From: Naganishia liquefaciens
Taxonomy: Eukaryota > Basidiomycota > Tremellomycetes > Filobasidiales > Filobasidiaceae
Assembly: GCA_013423385.1 (NCBI GenBank)
Contig: BLZA01000017.1
Span: 186,001-250,000 of the forward strand
Length of the DNA stretch: 64,000 nt
Reading direction: 5' to 3'
The notes beneath the pieces are model-generated. The model was not told the DNA's origin and searched no databases. It saw only the letters and a program-made list of their open reading frames with translations. Every line of letters begins with the position of its first letter. Position 1 is the stretch's first letter. The translations under genes and the position numbers were made by a program. This document shows positions 38,676 to 50,654 of this stretch, one piece after another.

Positions 38676-39863
38676 ATGTTCAAGCTCACCGCTACATCGC
38701 TCGTTGCCGTGCTTGCCGCCACCGTTGCGGCGCAGTCTATTCCCAAGTACCAGTCGGTGAGTATTCCGCGTCGCGCAACGGGAACATTCACTAATTCCCC
38801 CCTCCCTTTTTTTGCCAGTTCCCTGCTGCGTGTGCAAGCCAGTGTGCGTCTACCATTGAGACTTCGGACCTTTGTTACGTGAGTGGAGAAAGGGTGAATC
38901 GGTACGCCATGGATGCTGATCTCAATCTCTGTCTTGCAGAAAGAATATACTACCGGACAGGAGTAAGCACCGATGATTGCAGTCTTTGCGTATCCATTCT
39001 GACTCTATTGGGCCAAACAGCATTGTTTCCTGCTTCTGCAGCGGCGCTCCCTCTTCCTCAGAGGTTTCGACCTGTTCAAGCTGTCTTTCCTCAAACGGCG
39101 CGTCCGAACTCGCTGGAGTCTTGTCCGCTATTCCCGACGCATGTGCTACCTATACCAAGACCTGTCAAAAGGAATGTGGCTTCGACACCTGCGCCAGCTC
39201 CGATATCGCTTGCCAATGCAGTGAGTCCTACTTGGCTAGCATTTACCAGTAAGTCTCGGAAGCTTTGGGGTTGGGCGGGAACTGACCTTTTTTGCAGATG
39301 TGCCTCCTGCAACACTAGGAATGGCAACACTGGTGCAACTGGTCTGACCGATTACGAGGCCCTGGCCAATTCGTGCGGCAACCAGAACTTCACTGTAAAT
39401 CCGCGTCTTTCACATATCACGCGAACATCGCATCTAAATCTCGTCTTCTTAGGTTCCCGCCACTACCTCGTCCGCTCTCCCATCCCCGACTGGGCAGGCA
39501 TCCTACTCTGCCCCCTCTCTTGCCGCCTCGGCATCTTCATACAGCATGGGTGCATCCTCCGTGACTGGGTTCGCCATCAGTGCTGACGGAACGACCACGA
39601 CCGTCGCCGTTTCCTCGACGCCATCGGTTCGTGCCTCCTCAGTCTCTTCTGCCAGCTCTGGAGCTGTCTCAGCCGCTTCCTCATCTGCTCGAGCATCCAG
39701 CTCGAGCGCCGCATCCGCTTCGTCTGCCCGAGCTTCGAGCTCTGCTGCATCAGGTAGCGCTATCCCTGCGGCCGCTACTGCTCCAGCTTCCGGAGCTCTA
39801 GCACTCGGTGTGAATGCTGTTGGAATGATTGGTGCCATGTTCGGTATGGTCGCTGTGCTCTAA
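38676..39863 (+). CDS. Secreted Cys-rich, Ser/Ala-rich GPI-anchor-type cell surface protein
   Basis: About 290 residues in seven exons. Signal peptide MFKLTATSLVAVLAATVAAQ. A Cys-rich ectodomain begins FPAACASQCASTIETSDLCY and continues CFCSGAPSSSEVSTCSSCLS, ACATYTKTCQKECGFDTCAS, IACQCSESYLASIYQCASC; Cys spacing partly recalls CFEM domains but the CFEM pattern is not met, so I do not assign it. A Ser/Ala/Thr-rich stalk of about 90 residues, likely O-glycosylated, follows, then SGALALGVNAVGMIGAMFGM and VAVL at the end: a small-residue omega-site region plus hydrophobic tail, as in GPI-anchored wall proteins. Function unknown. Confidence 0.8.
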
Positions 39864-40218
39864 GCATCGCAAATACACTCGTTTCGACGTTACCCTCTTT
39901 ACGCCTCTGACTCTCACGGACCTCGCGACGATACCTCTTGTTGAACTGGCGGATACCTCTTCTTGAATCGACAACCTTTAGTGTCTGCTCGTACACAGGC
40001 AGGCAAGATGCCGAAAAAATCGCTACCTTTATGTTCTAGTTGTACGCTTATTCTGTAATGGGGGACATGGATCCCGGGCTCACATGTAGGATGGAATGAT
40101 TTCTGTGTCAGAGGAGTTGCCTTCCATACCGCCAGAGGGATCGGGCTATAAGGTTACGGTCCATCTCAATGCGTCTGCCCGTGCTCCATAGCATTCTAAT
40201 ATTCATAATTGGAACCCC
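39864..40218. other. Convergent 3' interval
   Basis: Lies between two gene ends. Nothing recognised. Confidence 0.65.
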
Positions 40219-40989
40219 TTACGCAGCCGGAGCAGCGGCAGCTGCCTTCTTGGCTTCTACCTTTACAATCTGATCCGCTGGCGCTCCCTTGAGCGGGCCT
40301 GCTTGATCTGTGATCAGATCGACCTGGAGGCGAAAGAGACAGTGGTCAAAATGGATCCTCGAACCCATGCCGCAGAGGAACTCACCACTTCCTCCGTGAC
40401 GTCTCCCTGGATAACAATTTCGTCGTAGCCCTGAGGATTCTTGCTAACACTTGCACCGGTGGCGAACTTTTGTGCGAGGAATTTCGCGGCCTTCTTCATA
40501 TCTATACCGAAGGCATCCAGACCATGGATTGAAGTAATGTGTTTCCGCTTGTTTCGCGACTCCCGCTTGATGGTGATTTTCGCAGCCTGAAAAAGCGAAC
40601 GTGTCTGGATCAAGCTATGCGCACGGAAATGCTCATCTGCAACTTACAGCCTTCTTCTTCTTCTCAGTCTCAGCTTTTTTCTCGGCCTTTTTCTCGGCCT
40701 TTTCAGCTTCGGCCTCCAATTTCTCCTGCTTGTCAATCGAAAGCGTGCCGATCTTCTCCTTCAAGGCATCTTGTGACCAAGTTCAATGTCAATTCGCAGA
40801 GCTGGAGAGACCGTTAGAAGACTGACCATCACTGTAGAGCCTTGCAAATGCCTCTGGATCTTGCTCCTCGAGCCATGCTTTGCACTTACTCAACGAGCTA
40901 CCGAATTCGCAGTACTCGATGGGTAGGCTGCACACTTGGCAGTAGGTGACGTGCACCGGTTTCGTGGATGGTCCTGCTGCTGCCGACAT
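40219..40989 (-). CDS. TMA22: Density-regulated protein homologue (DENR/Tma22), translation factor
   Basis: Works with MCT-1/Tma20 in 40S ribosome recycling and re-initiation. Start MSAAAGPSTKPVHVTYCQVC, then SLPIEYCEFGSSLSKCKAWL and EEQDPEAFARLYSDG, the N-terminal Cys-containing domain. A Lys/Glu-rich charged linker (KLEAEAEKAEKKAEKKAE) leads to the SUI1/eIF1 domain: ITIKRESRNKRKHITSIHGL, FGIDMKKAAKFLAQKFATGA, GYDEIVIQGDVTEEV. It ends in an Ala-rich tail (KKAAAAAPAA). About 195 residues, three or four introns. It shares a 242-bp divergent promoter with NUP120. Confidence 0.93.
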
Positions 40990-41231
40990 AATCGAGGTGT
41001 TGATGGGAGATGCCTATGCCTATGTTGTTGTCTCTGGGTTTCGGCTGATTACCTTGAGGCGGCAGCATGAGCTCTGAAGGTTCATGACGAATAGAGGCAA
41101 TTGAAGCGCAAAAGTGATCGAGGCATCACGGATTGTTGGTGGAAGCGCGGCAGCCAAGATGCAACATGCAAACTCGTGATGAATCCTTGTTGGCCGAGTT
41201 TCCACTCGAAACTGTCAACCACTGAGCCAGT

Positions 41232-44200
41232 ATGGCCTTCCTACTCAAGGGAAAAGGCAGGGCTCCCGCCCAAATAGCTTATCCGACACACACGGAACCG
41301 CTGCCTCTGCTCGAGGGCGTTCAATCCGATGAACCCTACGTCTCGTATCATTCGGTCCATACTGCATTCCCTGACGCGTACAACTCGGACGTCGACATTC
41401 AGCACTTCGAATTTCCCCTCAGAGAAAGCGGGGATGCTGACTATATCGAAAGCTCTTCAATTGGAACGACATCACAGGATTCAGAATTGGCGTTGTCCGT
41501 TTCCTACCTCCCTGAAGCTCAGCTTCTCTCCCGAATTCTCGGAAATGGAAGCACCTTCGAACTCAGATGGCTTGGGCGTGTCAACCCCTGCTCTCGGAAG
41601 GTCATCAATGACAATGAATTAGTGATACGTATCAATTTTCCGCGAACACTACGCAACATATCAGCCTCAAAATGCCTACACCTGAATCCCGCGACGGGTG
41701 ATGTTACCGTTGTCCTTCTGGATCAGCAAAATGGGATATACCGCATGCAGTTTCCGAATCCCCTGCAGGAGCTCGAAAACGGATACATGTTCCGGCCGGA
41801 TCGTTATGCCATGTCCCGAGGTGCAGTCGAAGCAGTGCATGGCTTGCCTCAATCGCGTCATTCGGGAAATACACGTACCATAATCTGGAGCGTCTATTCG
41901 GATGATGAAGTGGTGATTGGACTGGATGGGTCGATTCTGCGTTGCCTCTGGCACGGGCAAGGTGCGCCTCGTTGCCGATCCGCCTATCTTTGCTGATCAC
42001 CTTGAAATATCGCCCAGATTGGAGTTTCTACCCTATTACAAACGCTCCCAAGCCGAGGATCGGACGAGGTTGGCGCTTCAATTCGGAGCCTCACTCAGCT
42101 CTTGCCTCAGAAACTATCGCCCTAACGACATTTACGCCCAAAGGTTCCTCGACAGCCTTTGCCTACACCCTCTCGCGCGATCGGACTCTTCGGTCCTTTA
42201 ACTTGACTGACCTGTGTCCTGTGGGCAAAGTTATAGACGTCCATCAAGGTATCGAGCATCTCACGCGTGAAGCCTCTGATACAGCCATAGAGGTGAAACC
42301 GGCAGGAAACAGTATAGCCGTCGATGATTCCGTTCCTCAGGTTCCGCTGCTGCAGATCCTTCCCGCGTCAAATGACGATTGGCATTTCATTTTCGTCTTA
42401 TCACCGACACCCAAAGGTCTGGATGGTGGCGCCATCCTTCGAACATACACTGCGCAATTGCAGAAGAACGACATCATCAACATTTCCGGCGTTGGTTACA
42501 TATCTTGCTCAGAGGAGACACTGGAAGCTCAATTCCGCGGATTTGCCGTTGAGGCTGCGCCAGGACTTGCCTCGCTCAAAAAATCGTTGACGGACTCATC
42601 GAATACGGAACATGCACTTGATGAAGCCGTTTGGAGGATCTGGACAGCATGGGACCTGGGAGGCAGTACTCTCGTCGAGTGGTCGAGTTTGACGAATATG
42701 CTGAGGCCCGGAAGCCCGGCTGCGGATGGGCAATCCTCATCCTCTGCTATCGCCCTCGTCCCTGGCCGGCCTGTTGCAAATCCCTGGAAAAAAGTACACG
42801 AATTGTCACATCTTCTCGAGCCGGAAGCCGTTTTCGACTCGACATATATCGATGAGCTCATCGATGCCAATAATTTCGATCCGGAAACGCCTTCGGACGA
42901 CATCAAGCGTCTTATGCTGTCGTTTATCTTCTGCCCTGGACGCTTTTCCCAACATACCATCGCATCTACCTTGACCGAGTATCACTCCGGCCTTCCGAAA
43001 AATAAGCAAGATGCGCCATACTTGCGTGACCCAGACATCGCGATTGATGTCAAGGTTACAGAAATTGTTGGATGTGCTATACAGCTCGAGGAGGATGACG
43101 AAAGCGGATTGCCGAGACTGGCGGAATTCAGGAACGACCTCAAACGGGAGTATCTCGGATTTTGGGCCAGTCTACAAGCTCAGGAGAGGCAAAGCAGATG
43201 GCCTCTTTTATTGGCGCCTGCATCCTGCCAAACTCTTGAATGCGGCACGATAGTGATTGGCAGAGAAGGTGTCTCCGTTGCTGTCCGTGATGACGAAGTC
43301 ACCTTGATGTCACGGCTGTTAGACCACGCAGAAATAGACGAGACTCAACAAACGGCGGCCGAACTGGAGGATCTACTTGAAGTCGGCAAGGCCCCGTTGG
43401 AACCTTTTCTTCCCCAGATAGCTGAGCCACATCAACGCTCGGACACCGCCGCGGCGCTGAAGGCAGCCGGAGTCGTCGCCAAAACCATGACAGTTTACGA
43501 CCGCGATGCTCTTCAAACGAAATTGCTGGATGATCTGGCTCCGCTCCTTGCTGGATATTCGGTGGACGACGCTGTAGCGATCATTCTCGCGGACAATGGC
43601 TTCGACAATCAGGTAACGCTAGAGCTTCGGACAAATGTCGTTGGCGCATTCGCAGATGCATCTTCTGCTATCAAGACGATCGAGAGTTGCATCGACGTGT
43701 TGTCCCAATCAACAACCGCTCAATCAAAGAGACGCCTGACATACCACGGAATCTCACTCGCCGTATCTGCGTCGTCTCTCGCCCTCAACGTCAGAAGCAA
43801 AGTGCTATTTGAATTGCTGCTAACAACGATGGTGTTGCGACAAGCCGCGCTCGATGCCGAAGGAGAAGAAGACATCCCTAGCGTTCGGGAGCACTGGTTT
43901 GCTGTAATCGCGCGGTTAGCAGCGGTCTTACATCGTACATTGGTCGCTCGATGGCTATGCAAGTGGCGTAGCGATGGTACCCGAAAACTTCGTGGCGCAA
44001 GAGTCGCCGAGGAAGAACTGGAAGTCTTCGTTAATCTTTTCCAATTGTCCGAAGAGCATTCACAAGCCCTGGATTCGCAAACTTATTACTCGATGTTCCA
44101 CACTCTTCTTACGGGACTTGAAATCGGCGTCGATATTCTGGACGACGCGACCGACCTCAGCAACGAAGCGTTGTCCGAAGGCGCCATCCGCAGCACCCCT

Positions 44201-46378
44201 ATCGTAAGATATAGCAATGATCTCCAAGCTTCTGCAAAAGACGTCGTTCTTGCATGCCGGCTTTTCAAGATGGGGCTTACAGAATACGCAAAGGCTTTGA
44301 CCACTTTCTGGCCGGTACAGCATGGAATGACATATATTCGTGCGAGTGCCTTGGTCTTGGCAGGCCAAAGCGAAGAGGCCGCTCAGTTATATCTTTCGCT
44401 CGCAAATGTCACCGGTATGTGAGCCGTGTCGGGAATGGGGTGAAGCTCATCATATCCTGTCCCACTCAGCTGCTTATGATCGTACGGAGATCGAACAGAC
44501 TGGATTAGCAGATGCCCTTCCGGCGTCAGTCATGCTGGGCGGGCTGTCTGCCTACTACAGACACGTGATGGATATCTTCGAAGGGTATGGCTACGTTCAA
44601 CAAGCTACTCGCTTTGCAGAATTGGCTATTCGCAATTCTACATCAACGGATTCCACCACAGAGGATCTGCATAAAAAGATATTCCGAGCGTACATTGCAA
44701 TGGGCAGATACGAGGAAGCATATGCCACTATGATCACGAACCCCTTCGCCGATTTGTAAGCACCACTTAAGATGACCTCTGCGCTGTTTTTTAATTCGAG
44801 CCGCAAATAGTGCGCCCGACGCCGCTGGTACGGAGCGCCCTTTAGGAGACCTCATACATGCTATGTGTCACGACAATCAGATTCAGGCTCTACTCTCGCT
44901 TCCCTTCGTCGGATTAGAGAGTCAAGTGGAACAAGAATTGACATTTCGCGCTCGCAACTCGGACCCCATGTCAACGCCTAATTATTACCAGATCCTGTTC
45001 GCTTGGCATATTATGAAGACGGACTACCGGCAAGGTTTGTCAATTGTGTTATTCCTATGATCGAAACGGCTAATTCTCTGATCTGTAGCGGGAGTGATTA
45101 TGTACCTTCAAGGACGGCGCATTGCGGAACATTTGGCGCTATCAGATCACCGGCGGCACAGCGACCCTGGCGAAGATTACGGAAACTATCTGGCGAAACA
45201 GGCGCAGAGTTATCTGGCTGTCATTCAAGCATTTTCCCTGATTGACAGCAAGAATCAATGGTTTACGGTACCAACGGCGCAGTCAACACCGTTCTTGCGT
45301 GTATGTCAGGTGACGTTTCTTCCTTGTTGCGGCTTTACAGCTGACCAACAACATTCGTAGGCACAAAAGCGACGTAGAGTGTCATCGCTGATACCAAGTA
45401 CCGAATATTCGTCACGAGCTAAAGATCTCGAAATTGTCACGCTCGCTGACGTCAGAAAGGAGTACTCTGCCGTGGTTGCTTTGCTTATGGTCGTTCGTCG
45501 CGTCGGTGGGGAATTGAATCCCGGTGAGCAGTGTTTCGAAGCGATACCATTGGTTTTCTTAGCTAAACACGATACCACGCCAGATACGCCACTGTCACTC
45601 GAAGACTGCATTAGGTACCTCTGCCGAGATGGGCTATACGAGGAGGCATTCTTGTCGGCCGCCAGCTATGGATTCGACATGAGCGAAATCTTCGCGAGTC
45701 TGACGGAGAGATGTCTTCTCCTGACCCCTCTATACGGGGACGATGTGTAAGTTTCAAAATGTGGTTGATGCGTCGCATCCGCTAAATGTTGCATTCAGCA
45801 ACGAGACTGCCTTCGCCTGGCTTGAAACATCACCGGTCTCTTCAAAGTGGGTCGGCACGCTCGCAGAACGATCTTGGCGGTATCTGCAGCACATGCTCCG
45901 GATACATCGCCCATCCACCTCGCCAGCGGGCACATATTACCAGACGGTCTTGCAAACAATTCTGGAGCTGAACCGAGACTTTCCGCTGCCAATATGGTTA
46001 CTTGAATGGGCCATCAGCGACAAGTCTGGAGGATTTGACACGTTAATCAGGGAAGCGTTGAGGTGGGGTCTGGTAGTCGAGTCTGTCGAGTGGAGCAGGG
46101 CATATATCATGAAGGTCAGTATTCGTTTTGTCGTTCCTAGTCGACGTCAAGGATTGACGAGTGCGCAGACACAGACGGACTTGCCAGTGACACTTTCGAG
46201 CGGCGCGCTGCAGCCAGTGTTTACACCATTCACCATATTTGATCAAGTCTTTGCCGCTGTCAAGAATTTGCCGAGCGGGACGACAAGCGAGAAGGAGCTG
46301 AAGGAAGGCGCGGAGCGAAGTGTGGAAATGCTCAAGCGAGAGCTCGAGAGAAAGATGGCCATGTCGGATAGAGCGTAA
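41232..46378 (+). CDS. NUP120: Nucleoporin of the Nup84/Nup107-160 complex (Nup120/NUP160)
   Basis: Scaffold subunit of the nuclear pore Y-complex. The N-terminal beta-propeller part begins MAFLLKGKGRAPAQIAYPTH. A 56-nt intron (41961-42016, with GCTGATCA branch) joins LDGSILRCLWHGQ to DWSFYPITN and on to FAYTLSRDRTLRSFNLTDL, the Nup160 propeller signature. From about 42850 the protein is alpha-helical to the end, including YFHTL-like TPR-type repeats such as LSAYYRHVMDIFEGYGYVQQ and KKIFRAYIAMGRYEEAYATM. Stop at 46376-46378 after LERKMAMSDRA. About 1,600 residues, six clear introns; a possible seventh (46115-46171) is exactly 57 nt and in frame, so both forms would be translatable. Confidence 0.9.
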
Positions 46379-47147
46379 GATCAAGGTACCGAAGGGGCTG
46401 TGGTGCGGTACCTGTCTGATGGGAAGGATGATTCGTTGTAATTATATAACATCGCATACTGTTCACCGACGCAGTGTTATGGAAAGCAGTCGCAGCGATC
46501 CTTAGAGAAAGACCGGACGGAAGGATGCGAAAAAAAAAAGCGTAAATCGGGAATTTATAGTATAAGGCATATCATGGGACAAGGAAAACGACAAGTACGA
46601 GGAGAGATGTGCCATCCTTCTTTCAAGTAACTTCCACTTGTTGATTTGGGCAAGCAAGGAAATCCGATCATACGATCTCGAAAGGGTAGAATGCAAGCAA
46701 GCGCGATGGCCTGCCTGTGCGATTGATCAGAACTCTTCCGAGCACCTGCTTTGCCGTGAGGTCAATAATTATAGGCGAGCAAGCGACTCTGTGTGGTGAT
46801 CAATGTGGTAGATAGGCACAGAGAAGGTGGGAAGAGCTTGATCAGCAATGTTGTTGACACGCGGGCGATATGTTGCGTAGGCTTACCTATAAGGAAGAGC
46901 ACATGACATGAAGCCAAGGGGGATGCGAAGAGAGTCGATCACCTCGCACTTGGTTATATAGCGTAGCTGGGCAGAGACTTTTGCCTGGTCACGTGCGCGG
47001 TTCGGCGGCCGCGAGATTCGTCATGCTGAATGCCGATCAGTATACTCAACCCGTTTCATCCCTTGACACGAGAATGGCGTATGACAGGCACGACGAATAG
47101 CGCAGACGAATCATAGCGTGTGGTAATCAGCATTGCGCTATCACAAG
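46379..47147. other. Intergenic, NUP120 to the USP-like gene
   Basis: 3' region then promoter. Holds a CACGTG palindrome at 46990-46995. No gene recognised. Confidence 0.6.
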
Positions 47148-50100
47148 ATGGCGTCGTGGAACACTGAAGTCTACGAGCAACTGACGCAGATGGGGATCGA
47201 AGGGCCTATCGCTCAAGAGGCCGCACGAAGGTTCCAGGACGTAGAGAGGGCGGTCAACTGGTCATTCGATCATGGGCAGAGCGTACGTTGCGTGTCGGGC
47301 CGAATAAAGAAACGCAAGAATGACATTGAGCTTTCAAATCTCAATGCTCATAGTGGCTAGCTGATAGTACCGCCCTGTCAGCGGGCGGGTCCAGTGCAAA
47401 TACCTCTGAACTGGATCTCTTAGGGAAAGGACCTCCCCAAAACACGCACAACAATTCACCCAATGTTTCACCACTTTTGACGGCTCAGAACATTTCACCC
47501 GGAGAAGTTGAAGACCTAAGGGATGTCGATATGACAGGGATCACTGCGCAGAACCCTGTACCGAGTGGACCACCTCTGCCAGATGTCGGAAGTGCACAAT
47601 CGCAGAATCCGTTCGCGCAGAACAATTCGCAAAAGCTCAACAAGACTTATAGCAAGAAATCCAAGACAGCATTCAGCGAGGCAGCGATTGATGCAGGTAA
47701 TCAGCGGCAAACACCCGACATGACGAACAGGCCCTTACCTCCTCTACCCATGAAACGTAAGCCTCAGCGGACATCTGGGTGAGACGACGGCTGAATATTG
47801 ACACTCTTGCTAGCCTTTGATAATCAAGAATACAGAATCGACGGAGAATCCGAAGAAGATCAAATCCAACGAGCCATTAGAATGTCCCTTGGGCAAGACG
47901 ACGGCACATTCACTTCTACCCCTCTTCCTCATTCCTCAACACAACATATCGAAGAAGCCACCAACTCTGCCAATGATTCATCCAATGCAACGGCCATAAA
48001 TCCTCCTGGATACAATGAAGCGGACCCTGATCGACGGCTTCGCGCATCGGCACCACCACCAGAATCCACACCAGCGGAAAAGAGCAGCACGATACAGTTG
48101 GGCAGTAACAATCCGTTTAGGGCAGCAGACACGACGTCGGCGGAGAGAAGCGTTACATTTGCGCAGGTACCGGATGATACGATGGATCAGGGAAACAGCA
48201 GTCTGGTGCCGGTCGCGCCGGACACCGACAGCGTGAGTGGCCATATGTCAAGGACGTTGCGCAACATCTGACATCAGGCGGTTGCTCTCATCTAGGGCGG
48301 CCCCCGAAAATTGACAGCACAAGAGCAGGAAGACGCTGACCTTCAAGCCGCCCTTAGCGCTTCCCTGACGGAAAATCTTCCGGGCGGCTTTGCACCTGCC
48401 GCTACAGACACCAACACGACGGGTGCTAGCGGAGGTATGGAAGGTACGGATGAGCTTGACATGGATCCAGATGGGAAGACCCTCTTTGACGAAGGGCAGC
48501 GGAATGTGCCTTTGAAGCAGGATGGGGCGTAAGTGATCGCAACGAGCCGCTTTCGCGGGTTGAGTTATCATATCTGACTATTTGACTATAGACCAATAGC
48601 CATCAGCGTCCTGTGGGATAACGCATTATATGCTGCCAACATCCTCCAGTGTCTCATGGCGACACCTCAATTTTCCGCCGCGCTATCTTCTACCGGATTA
48701 CCCTCAGATACAAATCCAACGACGAGTGAGTAGCCGTATTGATCCCGCTCGACCACGATCTCACTTTCGATTCAACTCCGCCTTCAGACGATCATCGACT
48801 CCGTGCCCTTGTCAATCTTTCCAAATTCTTGCAGAGCTCGTCTAATGCTTATGTGACGTCGCTTTTGGGTATGAACACACTGTTCGACTTGGCTCCCTCG
48901 GCAAATGTTTCGACATCAGCTGATGGTGAGTTGCGACTTGTAACATGACAGTAAGGGCGCTCAGAGAGCTTCTTTAGTGTTTTTGGCTCAGATTGTCGAT
49001 ACCTGGGTACAGACAGACACTCTGCAATCGTCCAGTGATGTACTCATGACTGATGAATTGGCAAAAAACGACTTCAATCCGTCAGTGCTTTTTGAAATCG
49101 ACGAGACTTGCCATCCTGACTCGAAGGAGGATTGCAGGCTTTTCCTTTCCTCCATGACATTGCTGAACACCGAGGATGCTGGCACCGAACCCGTCACGTC
49201 CTATAAGATAAATTACGCATCGACCGGAAATACTATAACGGAATGCATAGCTGCGGAGATCTGGTCAGAGTCGCCGAATCGTTTCTTCTCGTCAATTGCG
49301 GATATCTTGCCAATAGTGATTACGCGTGGAGCAAAAAATGTATGGGGAGAAACGACACCTCTTGTACTCGAAGAAGAGCTTTACATGGGTAAGTCGGGAG
49401 CAAGTGCAATCGACATTGTCTAACAAGCGACATATCTAGATCGATTCTTGGCCAAAAATGCGAGCCAGGTAGCACAAATAAGAGGAAACGAGGGATTGGC
49501 CAAGAAAAAAGTTGAAAATTTGCAAGAGGAACTGAAGAAATGGACTACGCATAAGGTAAAAATGTTTGCGGAATGGCATATGCGGGATTCCTGAATATCC
49601 TATCCCCCTAAGTCTGGAGACATATTAGCGACACTAAACAGGTAAGCAAGAGGCCACCTTGCCAAGGCATAAGAGCGTAACCGGCTGTGTCAAATAGAAC
49701 TCTGAAGCATTTCGAGCGCAAGGCAGAAGCGGCTTCGAATGAGCAAGTCAAGGAGGAAGTGATGGCGGTAATAGAGAAGGTATGCGTTTCATGCTCGCAT
49801 TGTGCCCTCAGTCTGGTAATACTGCTTCTCAACAGCTGAAAGACGCTGGAGCGTCAATCTCATCCCGAAGAGAAGGCAAGAGATCTCCTCCAATACACCA
49901 AACGTCATACTGACAGAGGAATCCTACCACAGCGATCCGGAGGGAGTTAGCAGAGGAGGAGCAGAAGAGCAAAGACTGCTGGAACCAGCTCGATCTAAGT
50001 AAAGAACGGGTAAGTTTGACACGAGTCTCACAGAACACAGTGATCTCACTGTCGATGGAATGCGCAGTATACCCTGCAAGGCGTTTGCTTCTATGCTGGG

Positions 50101-50530
50101 TGGATGGCGAGGACAAGCATGTTCTGCTACGTCAAAGGTTCGCAGGGAGACTGGTGGAAAATCAGCGACACTACAGTTGAGCCAGTGAGTGCAGATGGCT
50201 GAGGCACGGAGGGAACGCAGGACCGTTGACTTGTTTCATATGCGCAGGCGAGTTTCGAACAGATCAAGGGAGATCGTACAGGCCTTTATTTCGATTCTGG
50301 AGCATACCTACTGGTATATGCAAGGCAAGGCACAGAAGCCGTTCAGCACGAAGAGCAAGAAGTCAGTATGGAGTGGGCTTGCACATGCACTCTTCAACCT
50401 GACTCGATACTTAAAGTCTGTGAACATGGAAATCGACCCAATCGTCGTAAACTCGTCGGCAACATCTCCTGCCGCTGAAATCGAAACGCAGGTCACAGAC
50501 CAACAGACGTCGACGTCGGGGACACATTAA
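47148..50530 (+). CDS. USP25/28-like ubiquitin-specific protease homologue, apparently catalytically dead
   Basis: About 870-890 residues in roughly 13-14 exons. N-terminal UBA (EVYEQLTQMGIEGPIAQEAA, ERAVNWSFDHG), a disordered stretch, UIM 1 (EEDQIQRAIRMSLGQ), UIM 2 (EQEDADLQAALSASLTE), then a USP fold beginning PIAISVLWDNALYAANILQC, LMATPQF. The Cys box NTCY reads NALY. A long coiled-coil insertion (QIRGNEGLAKKKVENLQEEL to RRELAEEEQKSKDCWNQLDL) sits where USP25/28 carry theirs. The His box reads YTLQGVCFYAGWMARTSMFC, YVK: no His where H and GHY are expected. The acidic partner WWKISDTTVE and final GAYLLVYAR remain. The intron at 49876-49933 uses a GC donor. I end the gene at 50530 using an intron at 50361-50415; without it the stop is at 50478. 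Probable ubiquitin-binding scaffold (inference). Confidence 0.8.
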
Positions 50531-50654
50531 TATTCTATCTCGCTTCGACCTCAGCCCAGCCATCTGAAATATGATAGCAGCTGCCGACAGCTAAGCGCAT
50601 CAACTCGTCCGAGGCCCAGATGTGAATGCTCTCTTGTGATCATGAACATTTATT

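Noticed and set aside
38676-39863. CFEM domain in the surface protein
   Set aside because: Cysteine count and the Asp-containing spacing of CFEM are not met; left as Cys-rich ectodomain.
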